A stretch of 20,513 bases of DNA from Bacteroidota bacterium (lineage in GTDB: Bacteria > Bacteroidota > Rhodothermia > Rhodothermales > UBA10348): the NCBI GenBank assembly GCA_022571135.1, contig JACZYK010000011.1, positions 1 to 20,513 of the forward strand. Direction: 5' to 3'. The translations under genes and the position numbers were made by a program. Positions 1 through 8,455 of this stretch are shown in pieces. Position 1 is the first letter of the stretch, and every line of letters starts with the position of its first letter. Under the pieces are notes generated by a model. That model had not been told where the DNA came from, did not search any database, and saw only the letters and a program-made list of their open reading frames with translations.

Positions 1-344
1 GGTATTTCGAAGGGTTATACCGATTCGGCGATAACGACTTTCCACCACCGCTCCCATGTCGACGACAAACAAGAGACTTTCGGCGGCCGATCCAACGCAT
101 AACGCTTACGGGCATGAGCGAATTCTCCTTCATGCCCCACGCCATCACGTAGATTGCAATGTTCAACGACTACGCTTCTCTCAGCAATCGTCGAGGCTAC
201 AATAAATCGCTGCAACATTTTCGCCTCGTTTCCAGCATCCTGCCCATCATCGCCGGAGTCGGGTAGGGAGACGGGCCATGACCACTGAGAGCCTGGTGCT
301 ACGCGACATCGTCCTCGTCTCGTTTCCTGTTGAGTCTTGCGCGC
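1..344. other. Left-edge region without a recognisable gene
   Basis: No open frame here resembles a family I know. The only closed ORF of note is on the minus strand at 15-218 (67 residues). It begins ATG-TTG-CAG, with a GAGG about five bases before the ATG, which could be a ribosome binding site. Its composition is rich in Arg, Val and Trp and it lacks a clear domain, so it may be a small hypothetical protein, a remnant, or chance. On the plus strand, frames 1 and 3 are open from the window edge to about 102 and 152, and could be the tail of a gene cut by the edge. The stretch 219-344 shows nothing I can name and would hold the 3' flank of the multicopper oxidase gene. Confidence 0.4.
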
Positions 345-1403
345 TCATACCTGTTCCATTACGTCGAAGAAACCCATCCATCCCAACTCGGCGAACTCGC
401 TCTGGTGGGCATGGAACATGTACCGGCCCGGCCAGCGGAACTTGAACTCCAGGATAGCCCGCTCTCCTTGGCCAAAGTGCACGGTGTCGGTGAATTCGTC
501 GGATTCCGTCCTGGTGCCCGTCCGGAAGACATCGAAGAAGGAAGCGTGGAGGTGGAAGGAATTCACCGGATCGAACTCGGTGAGGTTGAGGAGGTAGATC
601 CGCACTGTCTCACCCACCTTCACCGAGATGGGGCTGTGCATGTGGTGGAAAGCGACGGAATTGACCGCGTAAACCTCGTTCTCCCCGTCGAAGTTGGTGT
701 CGAACCCGTTCATCGTCATAACCAGTTCCAGCGCCGGGGGCCGCGGTGTCTTGGGGTCGATGATGAAAGCGCCGTAGAGGCCCTTGTGGATGTGCGCTTT
801 CAGGGGAAAGGTATGGCAGTGGTAGAGATGCAGCCCGACCGGCTCGGCGTCGAACTCATAGAGAAATTCCTCTCCGGGCGACACCTGCTGGTCGGGGAAA
901 GAGCCATCCATGCCCGAGGGGTGCCAGCCATGGAAGTGGATGGTGTGGGGATGCGACCCCTCGTTTCGGAAGCGGATGCGGATGCGGTCGCCCACGGTGG
1001 CCCGGATGGTGGGCCCCGGCACCTGGCCGTTGTAGGTCCAGGCCGGGAAGAACATCCCGGGGGCGATCTCGATCTCCTTGTCCTGGGCGACGATCGTGAA
1101 GTCGCGTACAACCCGGCCGTCCGGGAGCGTGCTTACCTCTCCGTAATCGAAATCTGTCAGCATCTCCATGGGATCAAAACCGTTGGCGGCGTGGTCGACC
1201 GTCCCGACCGTATGCATTGCGCCTGTCGGCGGTCCTATGTGCTTCGCATTGCGCGCCGCCGGAGCGTCTGCCGAATGATCTCCCCGATTCGCGAGGAGCG
1301 CCGGGATTCCGGTCATACCGGCGAGACCAAAAACGCCGCCGGTCCGAAGCCAGTCGCGACGGGATAGACGTCTGCCAAGGCGGGTGTCAGATAGAGGCTT
1401 CAT
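345..1403 (-). CDS. Tat-exported two-domain multicopper oxidase
   Basis: A 352-residue cupredoxin-type copper oxidase. The N-terminus has a twin-arginine signal (SRRDWLR near residues 14-20, then a Gly/Ala/Leu stretch), so it is probably exported folded with copper. Domain 1 (about 100-220) carries HPHTIHFHG at 151-159 and YHCHTFPLKAHIHKGLYG at 194-211, matching type 1 and type 2/3 copper ligands with Cys196. Domain 2 (about 225-352) carries FHLHAS near 283-288 and MFHAHQSEF near 329-337, with HAH where three-domain laccases have HCH. Type 1 copper therefore sits only in domain 1, the arrangement called type C in two-domain oxidases. Where nitrite reductases have Met as the axial ligand, this protein appears to have Leu (GLYG), which in laccases goes with a higher redox potential. 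The substrate is unknown: phenols, metal ions and nitrite are all possible. It is transcribed alone, away from the aldehyde dehydrogenase. Confidence 0.88.
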   Translation of the reverse strand: MKPLSDTRLGRRLSRRDWLRTGGVFGLAGMTGIPALLANRGDHSADAPAARNAKHIGPPTGAMHTVGTVDHAANGFDPMEMLTDFDYGEVSTLPDGRVVRDFTIVAQDKEIEIAPGMFFPAWTYNGQVPGPTIRATVGDRIRIRFRNEGSHPHTIHFHGWHPSGMDGSFPDQQVSPGEEFLYEFDAEPVGLHLYHCHTFPLKAHIHKGLYGAFIIDPKTPRPPALELVMTMNGFDTNFDGENEVYAVNSVAFHHMHSPISVKVGETVRIYLLNLTEFDPVNSFHLHASFFDVFRTGTRTESDEFTDTVHFGQGERAILEFKFRWPGRYMFHAHQSEFAELGWMGFFDVMEQV

Positions 1404-1480
1404 GGGTTCTGGGATGAAACATCAGGGTGTTAATCGGCCATACGCGGTAAATAGAGAGAAGTTTTCACACAATCATTAAA

Positions 1481-1498
1481 TTTTAGCCAAGACTAAAA
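1481..1498. promoter_or_regulatory. Operator-like palindrome upstream of the multicopper oxidase
   Basis: TTTTAG, six spacer bases and CTAAAA form a perfect 6+6 inverted repeat in an AT-rich stretch. It lies 78 bases before the oxidase ATG (minus strand) and about 155 bases before the aldehyde dehydrogenase start. Symmetry, length and the TAG/CTA half-sites recall operators of DtxR/MntR-type metal regulators, which would suit a copper enzyme. No regulator gene is in the window, so the assignment is a guess. Confidence 0.4.
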
Positions 1499-1653
1499 AT
1501 AATTGTGCTTTACCGCTCATACGTGTCGTTGCAGCGCCGACTGCTGCTCGGGCCAAGGGTTCTTCCCGTAATTCCGGCCCACCATCACGGTGCTCATTAT
1601 CTTCTCGCGGTAATACTGATCGAACGTCCTCCCTCGCCCATCGATAACAAGCC

Positions 1654-3108
1654 TTGGAACCGAATCTCAGCGACGTAACGGAAGTCGATGAAGGTTTTGA
1701 TCCGACTGGGATCGAATCGTTGTTCGAACTGCAGCAGGACTATGCAAATGTTCTCAGACAGACGACTTCGTCTGAGCGCATCGGCAAGCTGAAGAAGCTG
1801 GAAGCGGCCTTTCTTGCTGCCGAAGAGGACATATTCGCAGCGCTGGCCGGCGACTTCGGAAAACCGGTCGAGGAAATCCTGCTCACGGAGATCGCTCCCT
1901 CCCTCGTCGAGATCCGGCACGCCCAGAGAAATCTCAGGAAGTGGATGAAGCCTAGGCGCGTGGATACGCCACCGATACTCTCTGGAACGACGTCCGAAAT
2001 TCAATACGAGGCCAAAGGGGTGAGTCTCATCATCGCGCCCTGGAACTATACGTTCACGCTCACGATCGGCCCCCTCGTGGGCGCGGTTTCGGCCGGATGC
2101 CCGGTCATTATCAAGCCTTCCGAGCACACACCTCGAGCCGCCCATCTGCTGAAACGGATCCTGAACAGCGTGTTTCCGGACACCGAAGTTGCCGTGGTAA
2201 TTGGAGATGCATCCGCGGCAAAATCGCTCCTTGAATTTCCGTTCCGGCACATTTATTTCACTGGAAGTCCGGCCGTCGGACGGTCCGTGATGACGAAAGC
2301 AGCGCAACACCTCGCATCAGTTACGCTTGAGCTCGGCGGCAAATCACCCGCCATCGTCGACGAATCGGCCGATCTCGTTACTTCGGCGGCGAAGATCGCG
2401 TTCGGCAAGTTCGCCAACTGCGGTCAGACCTGTGTTGCGCCTGATTATCTGCTGGTCCACGAAAATATCTTTGAGCCGTTTCTCGAAGAGCTTCTCGCGG
2501 CCATCCGGGCTCAGTTCGGAGACGACACTCTGTCGAGGCGACAGACACCGGACTTGACCCGCGTCGTCAACCGATCCCATACGGAACGCCTTGTTCGTAT
2601 GCTGGAGGAGGCCGTTGACCGGGGAGCGCGGGTAGTCTTGGGCGGCTCGTACGACCTGGAAGACCGGTTCGTCGAACCCACGGTTCTCACGGACGTGCCG
2701 GAAGACACGCTTCTGATGAGGCAAGAGATTTTCGGGCCGATTCTGCCCGTTCTTCGATTCGAGTCGCGAGCGGACGTCATCGACAGGATACAATCCGATC
2801 CTCCTCCGCTGTCAGCCTATATTTTCTCTTCGGATACGGACGCCACGGAAGAGCTGATCCGCGAGCTGCCGAGCGGCGGCATCTGCGTCAACGAAACATT
2901 GCTTCACTTCGTCAATCCGGAATTACCGTTCGGAGGCCTTGCGCTCAGCGGAATCGGCCGCGGCCACGGGAAAGCCGGATTCCTGGCCTTTTCGAACGAG
3001 AAAGGCGTACTCAGACAACACCTCGGCAACCACCTTCTGGGGCGTCTCTACCCGCCTTTCAACGAGCGAACGCGTCGCTGGGCGAAGCGGTTGATCAAAT
3101 TGTCTTAG
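1654..3108 (+). CDS. NAD(P)-dependent aldehyde dehydrogenase, class 3 type
   Basis: A 484-residue aldehyde dehydrogenase oxidising an aldehyde to its acid. Family signatures appear in order: PWNYTFTLTIGPLVGA (cofactor domain), FTGSPAVGR, TLELGGKSP with the general-base Glu near residue 226, and FANCGQTCVAPD with the catalytic Cys near residue 260. The short length and the tail RLYPPFNERTRRWAKRL are typical of the ALDH3/YwdH-type subfamily, which acts on medium- to long-chain or aromatic aldehydes. The start is TTG at 1654: a stop lies three codons upstream in frame, there is no in-frame ATG before the conserved core, and the family's first helix (LFELQQDYANVLRQTTSSER) begins near residue 22. 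It converges with the SDR gene, leaving about 107 bases between the stops. The physiological aldehyde cannot be read from the sequence. Confidence 0.92.
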   Translation: MEPNLSDVTEVDEGFDPTGIESLFELQQDYANVLRQTTSSERIGKLKKLEAAFLAAEEDIFAALAGDFGKPVEEILLTEIAPSLVEIRHAQRNLRKWMKPRRVDTPPILSGTTSEIQYEAKGVSLIIAPWNYTFTLTIGPLVGAVSAGCPVIIKPSEHTPRAAHLLKRILNSVFPDTEVAVVIGDASAAKSLLEFPFRHIYFTGSPAVGRSVMTKAAQHLASVTLELGGKSPAIVDESADLVTSAAKIAFGKFANCGQTCVAPDYLLVHENIFEPFLEELLAAIRAQFGDDTLSRRQTPDLTRVVNRSHTERLVRMLEEAVDRGARVVLGGSYDLEDRFVEPTVLTDVPEDTLLMRQEIFGPILPVLRFESRADVIDRIQSDPPPLSAYIFSSDTDATEELIRELPSGGICVNETLLHFVNPELPFGGLALSGIGRGHGKAGFLAFSNEKGVLRQHLGNHLLGRLYPPFNERTRRWAKRLIKLS

Positions 3109-3215
3109 GCCGCCGTCGCGGGGCATCGTTCTTCAACATCGGGCGCTGCTCTTCATGGCCGGTCGTCTTCCTTCAACGTCAGACTCCGTCTTGATCCCGG
3201 TGTCGGTGTTTACCG

Positions 3216-3983
3216 CTATTTCGGGCCCATTCGAATCGCGCCGTCCAGACGAATCACCTCGCCGTTGAGCATCGTGTTTTCAATAATATGCTGGGCGAGG
3301 ACTGCATAATCTTCCGGCCGTCCGAGACGGGACGGGAACGGAATCTGAGCGGCGAGAGAGTCCTGGACCTCCTGCGGCATACCCGTAACCATGGGCGTAC
3401 CGAAAATTCCCGGGGCGATCGTCATATTTCGGATACCGAGCTTCGAGAGATCTCGGGCGATCGGCAGGGTCATACCCACGATGCCTCCCTTCGATGCTGC
3501 ATACGCAACCTGGCCGATCTGACCTTCGAAAGCCGCGACAGAGGCGGTGCTGATGATAACACCGCGTTCTCCTTCTTCATTCGGTTCGTTTTCGGCCATG
3601 ACGGCTGCGGCCAGTCGAATCACGTTGAAAGATCCGACCAGGTTGACGTCGATGATCTGTTTAAAGCTCGCCAGATCGTGACTGCCGTTACGGCTGAGCG
3701 TTCGACGCCCCAGAATGATGCCTGCGCAGTTGATTACGCCGTGCATCGTCCCGAATCGATCAACTGTCTTCGCGATGAGATTTTCGACATCGGTTTCGCT
3801 CGATACGTTGGTCCTCACGAAGATCGCATTCTCGCCGAGCACATCGGCTCTGGCGCGACCGCCTTCCTCGTTAACGTCGGCGATCACGACGTTGGCTCCC
3901 AACGAAGCAAGCCTTTCGGCCGTGCCGCCTCCGAGCCCCGAGCCGGCTCCGGTTACCAGAAAAGTATGATTTTGAATCTGCAT
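3216..3983 (-). CDS. Short-chain dehydrogenase, HSD10-like (3-hydroxyacyl-CoA dehydrogenase type II)
   Basis: A 255-residue classical SDR. It has the TGAGSGLG nucleotide-binding motif at residues 11-18, Asp36 after the second strand (favouring NAD over NADP), NCAG at about 85-88, STASVAAFEGQIGQ with the catalytic Ser near 148, and Tyr161 and Lys165 in YAASK. The STASVAAFEGQIGQ-YAASKGGIVGMTLPIARDL stretch and the PGIFGTPM loop are typical of the HSD17B10/3-hydroxy-2-methylbutyryl-CoA dehydrogenase group, so it probably oxidises 3-hydroxyacyl-CoA. An upstream in-frame ATG at 4088 would add 35 residues of basic, unconserved sequence. I chose ATG 3983 because the family begins a few residues before the first strand. 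About 150 bases separate it from the divergent queE and should hold both promoters. Confidence 0.88.
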   Translation of the reverse strand: MQIQNHTFLVTGAGSGLGGGTAERLASLGANVVIADVNEEGGRARADVLGENAIFVRTNVSSETDVENLIAKTVDRFGTMHGVINCAGIILGRRTLSRNGSHDLASFKQIIDVNLVGSFNVIRLAAAVMAENEPNEEGERGVIISTASVAAFEGQIGQVAYAASKGGIVGMTLPIARDLSKLGIRNMTIAPGIFGTPMVTGMPQEVQDSLAAQIPFPSRLGRPEDYAVLAQHIIENTMLNGEVIRLDGAIRMGPK

Positions 3984-4134
3984 AGTGGTGATTCTGTATT
4001 TTGATGCGCACTGAGGCTGGAAAGAAAATCTACGCCTCGGCCGCTTGAAGGACTCGTAAAATCCAGAACCCTCACCTTTATCTTGCATTTTTGAGTGGCA
4101 GGAGGAACGCCTCGATATTCGCCGCCGACCACGT

Positions 4135-4842
4135 ATGAGTTACGCCGTCAAGGAAATTTATTACACACTTCAGGGCGAAGGACACCATACCGGGCGCCCG
4201 GCGGTGTTCCTGAGGTTTGCGGGGTGTAATCTATGGTCGGGGCGAGAGGAGGACCGGGAAAGCGCCGTCTGCCGATTCTGCGATACGGATTTCTTCGGGA
4301 CGGACGGTCCTGGCGGAGGGACATTTGCGTCGGCCGGAGAACTCGCCGATCGCGTTCTTTCCGTCTGGGAGACGGGCGTCGTATTGGCCGCGAATGGTAA
4401 TCCTGTTGCTTCTCTTTCTCTCGCTCTTCCACGCTCCAGCTCTCCTTGCAATAACGGGCATCCGTTTGTCGTGTGCACGGGCGGAGAGCCGCTCCTGCAG
4501 CTGAATCCGCCACTCGTCGGGGCTCTGCACGATCGCGATTTCGAGATCGCCGTCGAGACAAACGGAACCGTCGTCCCCCCTCCCGGAATCGACTGGTTGT
4601 GCGTGAGCCCCAAAGCCGGAGCGGATCTCGTTGTAGAGTCGGGCGACGAACTGAAGCTCGTTTTTCCGCAGACGGAAGCGATGCCCGCGCAGTACGAGCA
4701 TCTTTCTTTCCGGCATTTCTACCTCCAGCCCATGGACGGCCCGGAGCTCGCAGCCAACACGAAGGCCGTCGTCAACTTCTGTCTTAAGAACCCGGGCTGG
4801 AAGGTGAGCCTTCAAACCCACAAGATCCTTAACATACCCTGA
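4135..4842 (+). CDS. queE: 7-carboxy-7-deazaguanine synthase (radical SAM)
   Basis: A 235-residue QueE that rearranges 6-carboxytetrahydropterin to 7-carboxy-7-deazaguanine in the queuosine/preQ0 pathway. The N-terminus (IYYTLQGEGHHTGRPAVFLRF) is the family signature. The iron-sulfur cysteines are Cys31, Cys46 and Cys49, giving the expanded C-x14-C-x2-C spacing of one QueE subgroup instead of CxxxCxxC. VCTGGEPLLQL (about 113-123), ETNGT, SPKAG and GDELKLVFPQ follow, and the end SLQTHKILNIP is the usual C-terminus. Residues about 81-109 form an extra Ser/Leu/Pro-rich stretch not expected before the TGGEP strand. The gene starts a tight plus-strand run with the next two genes (21 bases to the lipoprotein). 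The other preQ0 genes are not in the window. Confidence 0.92.
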   Translation: MSYAVKEIYYTLQGEGHHTGRPAVFLRFAGCNLWSGREEDRESAVCRFCDTDFFGTDGPGGGTFASAGELADRVLSVWETGVVLAANGNPVASLSLALPRSSSPCNNGHPFVVCTGGEPLLQLNPPLVGALHDRDFEIAVETNGTVVPPPGIDWLCVSPKAGADLVVESGDELKLVFPQTEAMPAQYEHLSFRHFYLQPMDGPELAANTKAVVNFCLKNPGWKVSLQTHKILNIP

Positions 4843-4863
4843 CGCCCGATTGACGAGACGGCC

Positions 4864-6087
4864 ATGATCCGATCCCTCTTCGTTCTCTTTTTTTCATCTC
4901 TCATTCTTCCTGGATGCGCCGCTGTCGAACCCTCACCGTCCGGCAAAATCCGGATAATGACATTCAATCTGGAAGACGTTCGGACCGACGATCTGCTCCG
5001 CGAAGATCACCCCAGGCTGCGCGCTGCGGCCCGGATCATCCAGCGACTGAGGCCCGACATCCTGCTTCTGAATGAGATCGCCTACGACCAGGAGGGCGTT
5101 CCGGGATTCGAGCATGGAATGACGCCGGGCGGGAACGGACTGCGATTTGCCGAATCGTTCCTGGCCGTGTCCCAGGGACCGGACCTTGATCCGCTTCGAT
5201 ACACGGCGTTCATGTCGCCCAGCAATACGGGCCGAGCCAGTGGATACGATCTCGATCACGACGGAAACGCCGTGACCGAGTACCCCGAGCCGCCTCCGGC
5301 CGCCGATGACGGCGCGCCCGCCAGGCAGACCGCCGAGGGCAGGGCCTATGGAAACGACAGCTGGGGATTCGGGACGTTTCCGGGTCAGTACGCGATGGCG
5401 CTGCTCGTTCTGGAGGGGCTGGATCTGTTGACCGATGAGGTCCGTACGTTTCGGCACTTCCTGTGGCGTGACCTGCCGGACGGCCGCAGACCGACCGATC
5501 CCGAGTCCGGCGATTTCTGGTATGACGACGAGGTCTGGGATCGCTTTCCGCTTAGTTCAAAAAGCCACTGGGACGTTCCTGTGCGTCTTCCAGGGGGCGC
5601 AGTCATCCATGTGCTCGCAAGCCACCCGACACCCGCGGCATTCGACGGACCCGAACGCCGCAACAAGCTCCGTAACCGAGCGGAAATCAAGTTCTGGAGC
5701 GATTATATATCGGGCGCGGAATTTATTACGGATGACCGCGGCATGGCCGGCGGACTGGATGCGGGAGCCTCGTTCGTCATCATGGGCGACCTGAACGCCG
5801 ATCCCGACGAAGGATCGGCGGTCGACGATCCGATCGGGACCTTTCTATTGTCGAACGAGGCCGTGAATTCGGGTTTTACGCCTGTAGCAGACTCGGCCGG
5901 GTTGGCCGCCTTTCCGGACCTCGACCCCGACGACACGGCCGGTTGGGGCATGCGCGTGGATTATGTGCTTCCATCGGCGGATATCGAAATACTCGGAGGA
6001 ATGATCGTTCGACCCATTCCGGACAATCCCGACCGCGTGAGCGACCATTTTCCGGTTTATTTAGACCTTCGTGTCGGCGGTAGTTGA
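4864..6087 (+). CDS. Lipoprotein of the endonuclease/exonuclease/phosphatase family
   Basis: A 407-residue protein with a lipoprotein signal: a hydrophobic stretch (LFVLFFSSLILP) ending in lipobox LPGC, with Cys at about residue 18, so it should be membrane-anchored outside the cytoplasm. The mature part has the DNase I-like metal-phosphoesterase motifs in order: MTFNLEDV (about 36-43), LLLNEI with the metal-binding Glu, HVLASHPTPAAFDG in the middle, IMGDLNADPDEGS, RVDYVLPS, and the final SDHFPVYLDL with the catalytic His. Such proteins hydrolyse phosphodiesters or phosphomonoesters; whether the substrate is DNA, a phospholipid or a phosphorylated nutrient is not visible. It sits 21 bases after queE, and its stop is one base before the yjbQ-like ATG, so the three are probably cotranscribed although their jobs look unrelated. 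Confidence 0.85.
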   Translation: MIRSLFVLFFSSLILPGCAAVEPSPSGKIRIMTFNLEDVRTDDLLREDHPRLRAAARIIQRLRPDILLLNEIAYDQEGVPGFEHGMTPGGNGLRFAESFLAVSQGPDLDPLRYTAFMSPSNTGRASGYDLDHDGNAVTEYPEPPPAADDGAPARQTAEGRAYGNDSWGFGTFPGQYAMALLVLEGLDLLTDEVRTFRHFLWRDLPDGRRPTDPESGDFWYDDEVWDRFPLSSKSHWDVPVRLPGGAVIHVLASHPTPAAFDGPERRNKLRNRAEIKFWSDYISGAEFITDDRGMAGGLDAGASFVIMGDLNADPDEGSAVDDPIGTFLLSNEAVNSGFTPVADSAGLAAFPDLDPDDTAGWGMRVDYVLPSADIEILGGMIVRPIPDNPDRVSDHFPVYLDLRVGGS

Positions 6088-6088
6088 T

Positions 6089-6520
6089 ATGGACTGGATT
6101 CAGAGAGACATCACCCTGGCACCCCGACCGCGCGGATTTCATCTCGTTACGAGGGAGATCGAAAGCGGCCTGCCGGAGCTCGCCGAGTTCGAGATCGGGC
6201 TGGCCCACATTTTCATCCTGCACACGTCGGCCTCCCTCACGCTGAACGAGAACGCCGATCCCGACGTGCGTGCGGACATGGAGTCGCACTTCAATCATTT
6301 AGCGCCGGAGAACCAGCCCTACTATCTGCACACGATGGAAGGACCGGACGACATGCCGGCCCACATCAAGGCGTCGCTGCTCGGAAGCTCTCATACGCTG
6401 CCGATTCGCGATGGTCGTTTCAGACTGGGAACGTGGCAAGGCATCTACCTCTGCGAGCATCGAGACCATGGCGGCCCGCGCCGGATCGTGGTGACGATTA
6501 CGGGGAAGCGGAGCGACTGA
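6089..6520 (+). CDS. yjbQ: YjbQ-family protein (UPF0047, secondary thiamine-phosphate synthase type)
   Basis: A 143-residue protein of the UPF0047/YjbQ family. Conserved stretches are FILHTSASLTLNENADPDVR (about 49-68), MPAHIKASLLGSS and the C-terminal LGTWQGIYLCEHRDHGG, which together supply the family's putative metal- or phosphate-site His, Glu and Asp residues. Some members show weak thiamine-phosphate synthase activity in E. coli, but the real function of the family is uncertain. A GTG at 6071 would add six residues and overlap the previous gene. I prefer ATG 6089, one base after the lipoprotein stop, because families begin near MDWIQRDI and this spacing suits translational coupling. It converges with glgB, with only 39 bases between the stop codons. 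Confidence 0.9.
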   Translation: MDWIQRDITLAPRPRGFHLVTREIESGLPELAEFEIGLAHIFILHTSASLTLNENADPDVRADMESHFNHLAPENQPYYLHTMEGPDDMPAHIKASLLGSSHTLPIRDGRFRLGTWQGIYLCEHRDHGGPRRIVVTITGKRSD

Positions 6521-6559
6521 ACACGTCGGAGTGACGCCCGCACGGAAACGTTGTGGTGC

Positions 6560-8455
6560 TCACTCGGATGCCCCGTTCTCCTCTTCCTGCACGAGGATCA
6601 ACACCCCGAGGGGCGGCAGGTCCAGATCCACCGAAAACGGCCGCCAGTGCGCGGCGCGGCGCTCAGCCTCCAGCGCGCCAATCGATCCGGTATCGCTGCC
6701 TCCGTACCTGGCGGCGTCGCTGTTCAATAGAATCCGCCACGTTCCTCCCTCGCGAAGACCTACCCGGTATCGAAGCCGCGGAACGGGTGTGAAATTGAAC
6801 ACGAAAACCACGCACCGGCCCTCGGACAATCTCAGGTAACTCACGACGGAATTATCCGTGTCCGAAAAATCGATCCACTCGAATGCTTCCCGCTCGTCAT
6901 TCCATAGCGGGCTCAGTTCTCGGTACAGGAAATTCAGATCCCGTACCCAGGCCCGGATCCCCGCGTGCTGCGGATCATCCAGCTGTCCCCAGTCGAGTTC
7001 GCGATCGTGACTCCACTCGCGTCGCTGACCGAATTCTCCCCCCATGAAGAGCAGTTTCTTTCCCGGGTGGCCGTACATATGGGCCAAGAGCAATCTGAGA
7101 TTGGCGGCCTTTTCCCAGTCCTCGCCCGGCATCTTGTCCCAGAGCGACCCCTTTCCGTGGACGACCTCGTCGTGGGAGAGCGGAAGCGTATAGTGCTCCG
7201 AGAAGGCATACACCAACGGAAACATCAACTCGTTGAAGTGGTGTTTCCTTTCGTCCGGGTCTCCCTGCATGAATTTCAGGGTGTCGTGCATCCAGCCCAG
7301 ATTCCATTTGTACAGAAATCCGAGTCCCTGGTCCTTGGTCGGCTTCGAAACGGCAGGCCACGCCGTCGATTCTTCGGCGACCATGATCGCCTCTGGAAAT
7401 CGCTCTAAGACGACTTCGTTGATTGATTTCAGGAAGTAAACCGCTTCCAGGTTTTCCCTCCCTCCGTATATGTTGGGCGTCCAATCATCCCTTGAATAAT
7501 CCCGGTAGAGCATGGACGCGACGGCATCGTAACGAAGACCGTCGACGTGGTATTCGTCGAGCCAGTAGAGGGCATTCGATATCAGAAAGTTTCGGACGCC
7601 GGGTTTGTTGTAATCGAAAACGAACGTGCCCCAGTCCGGGTGGTGCCTCATCACCGGGTCGTCGTATTCGTAGAGCGTACTCCCGTCGAAGAACGACAGC
7701 CCCTGTGGATCGGTCGCGAAATGTGCGGGCACCCAGTCGAGGAGCACTCCAATACCTGCTCTATGGAGTCCGTTGATGAGGTATTTAAGATCCTCCGGCG
7801 ATCCGTACCGTTGGGTGGGAGCATAATATCCCGCGACCTGATAGCCCCAGGATCCGTAGAATGGATGTTCGAGAAGCGGCATGAATTCGACGTGGGTATA
7901 CCCCATCTCCCGTAGATAATCGATGAGCGGTCGAGCGATATCCCGGTACGAGAGGATCGATCCGTCCTTGCCGCGGCGCCACGATCCGACGTGAACCTCG
8001 TAAATCGAAACCGGTCCATCGAGCGTGCCTGGCCCCCGGCGCCGGGACATCCATTTCTTGTCGGTCCACTTGAATTCGGAGGATCGAATGATGGACGACA
8101 AGCCGGCCGTGGCGCTTCCGCTTTCGATAGGCGGCTCCATCTCGAATCCGTATGGATCCGACTTGTCCGCGACGTGCGGCCAGCGGCGCACGTGGAATTT
8201 ATAGCGATGTCCTTCACGGGCCTGACGGACGAATCCCTGCCAGAAACGCGCGGGCGCGAAGCCTACAGGGCGAAGCGGATTTCGCGATGCGTCCCAGTCA
8301 TTGAAATCGCCGACAACCGAAACGTAATCGGCATATGGCGCCCAGACGGCAAACCAGGTTCCGGCGCGATTGGGATGGGAACCGAGTTTTCGATAACTGT
8401 CGAAAAAACATCCTTGATTCCAGGCGGCTATTTCTTGGGTGGTGAGCCAGGACAT
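6560..8455 (-). CDS. glgB: 1,4-alpha-glucan branching enzyme (GH13)
   Basis: A 631-residue branching enzyme. It cuts alpha-1,4 chains of growing glycogen and re-attaches them through alpha-1,6 bonds. An N-terminal CBM48 domain (about 20-110, GTWFAVWAP, VVGDFNDWD) precedes the GH13 barrel. Catalytic residues lie in HVDGLRYD (nucleophile Asp310), MVAEES (Glu361) and LPLSHDEVVHGKGS (Asp429); a C-terminal beta domain ends at GVLILVQEEE. It is the short form lacking the extra N1 domain of E. coli GlgB and looks much like the Rhodothermus enzyme. Upstream starts exist (GTG 8518, ATG 8512), adding about 20 unconserved residues. I chose ATG 8455 because MSWLTTQEIAAWNQG matches the known N-terminus of the short form. 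A 24-bp palindrome lies upstream at 8596-8619. Confidence 0.94.
   Translation of the reverse strand: MSWLTTQEIAAWNQGCFFDSYRKLGSHPNRAGTWFAVWAPYADYVSVVGDFNDWDASRNPLRPVGFAPARFWQGFVRQAREGHRYKFHVRRWPHVADKSDPYGFEMEPPIESGSATAGLSSIIRSSEFKWTDKKWMSRRRGPGTLDGPVSIYEVHVGSWRRGKDGSILSYRDIARPLIDYLREMGYTHVEFMPLLEHPFYGSWGYQVAGYYAPTQRYGSPEDLKYLINGLHRAGIGVLLDWVPAHFATDPQGLSFFDGSTLYEYDDPVMRHHPDWGTFVFDYNKPGVRNFLISNALYWLDEYHVDGLRYDAVASMLYRDYSRDDWTPNIYGGRENLEAVYFLKSINEVVLERFPEAIMVAEESTAWPAVSKPTKDQGLGFLYKWNLGWMHDTLKFMQGDPDERKHHFNELMFPLVYAFSEHYTLPLSHDEVVHGKGSLWDKMPGEDWEKAANLRLLLAHMYGHPGKKLLFMGGEFGQRREWSHDRELDWGQLDDPQHAGIRAWVRDLNFLYRELSPLWNDEREAFEWIDFSDTDNSVVSYLRLSEGRCVVFVFNFTPVPRLRYRVGLREGGTWRILLNSDAARYGGSDTGSIGALEAERRAAHWRPFSVDLDLPPLGVLILVQEEENGASE

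Noticed and set aside
330..1367. 345-codon plus-strand ORF
   Set aside because: It lies opposite the multicopper oxidase; its composition is that of a reverse-strand shadow and it has no family motif.
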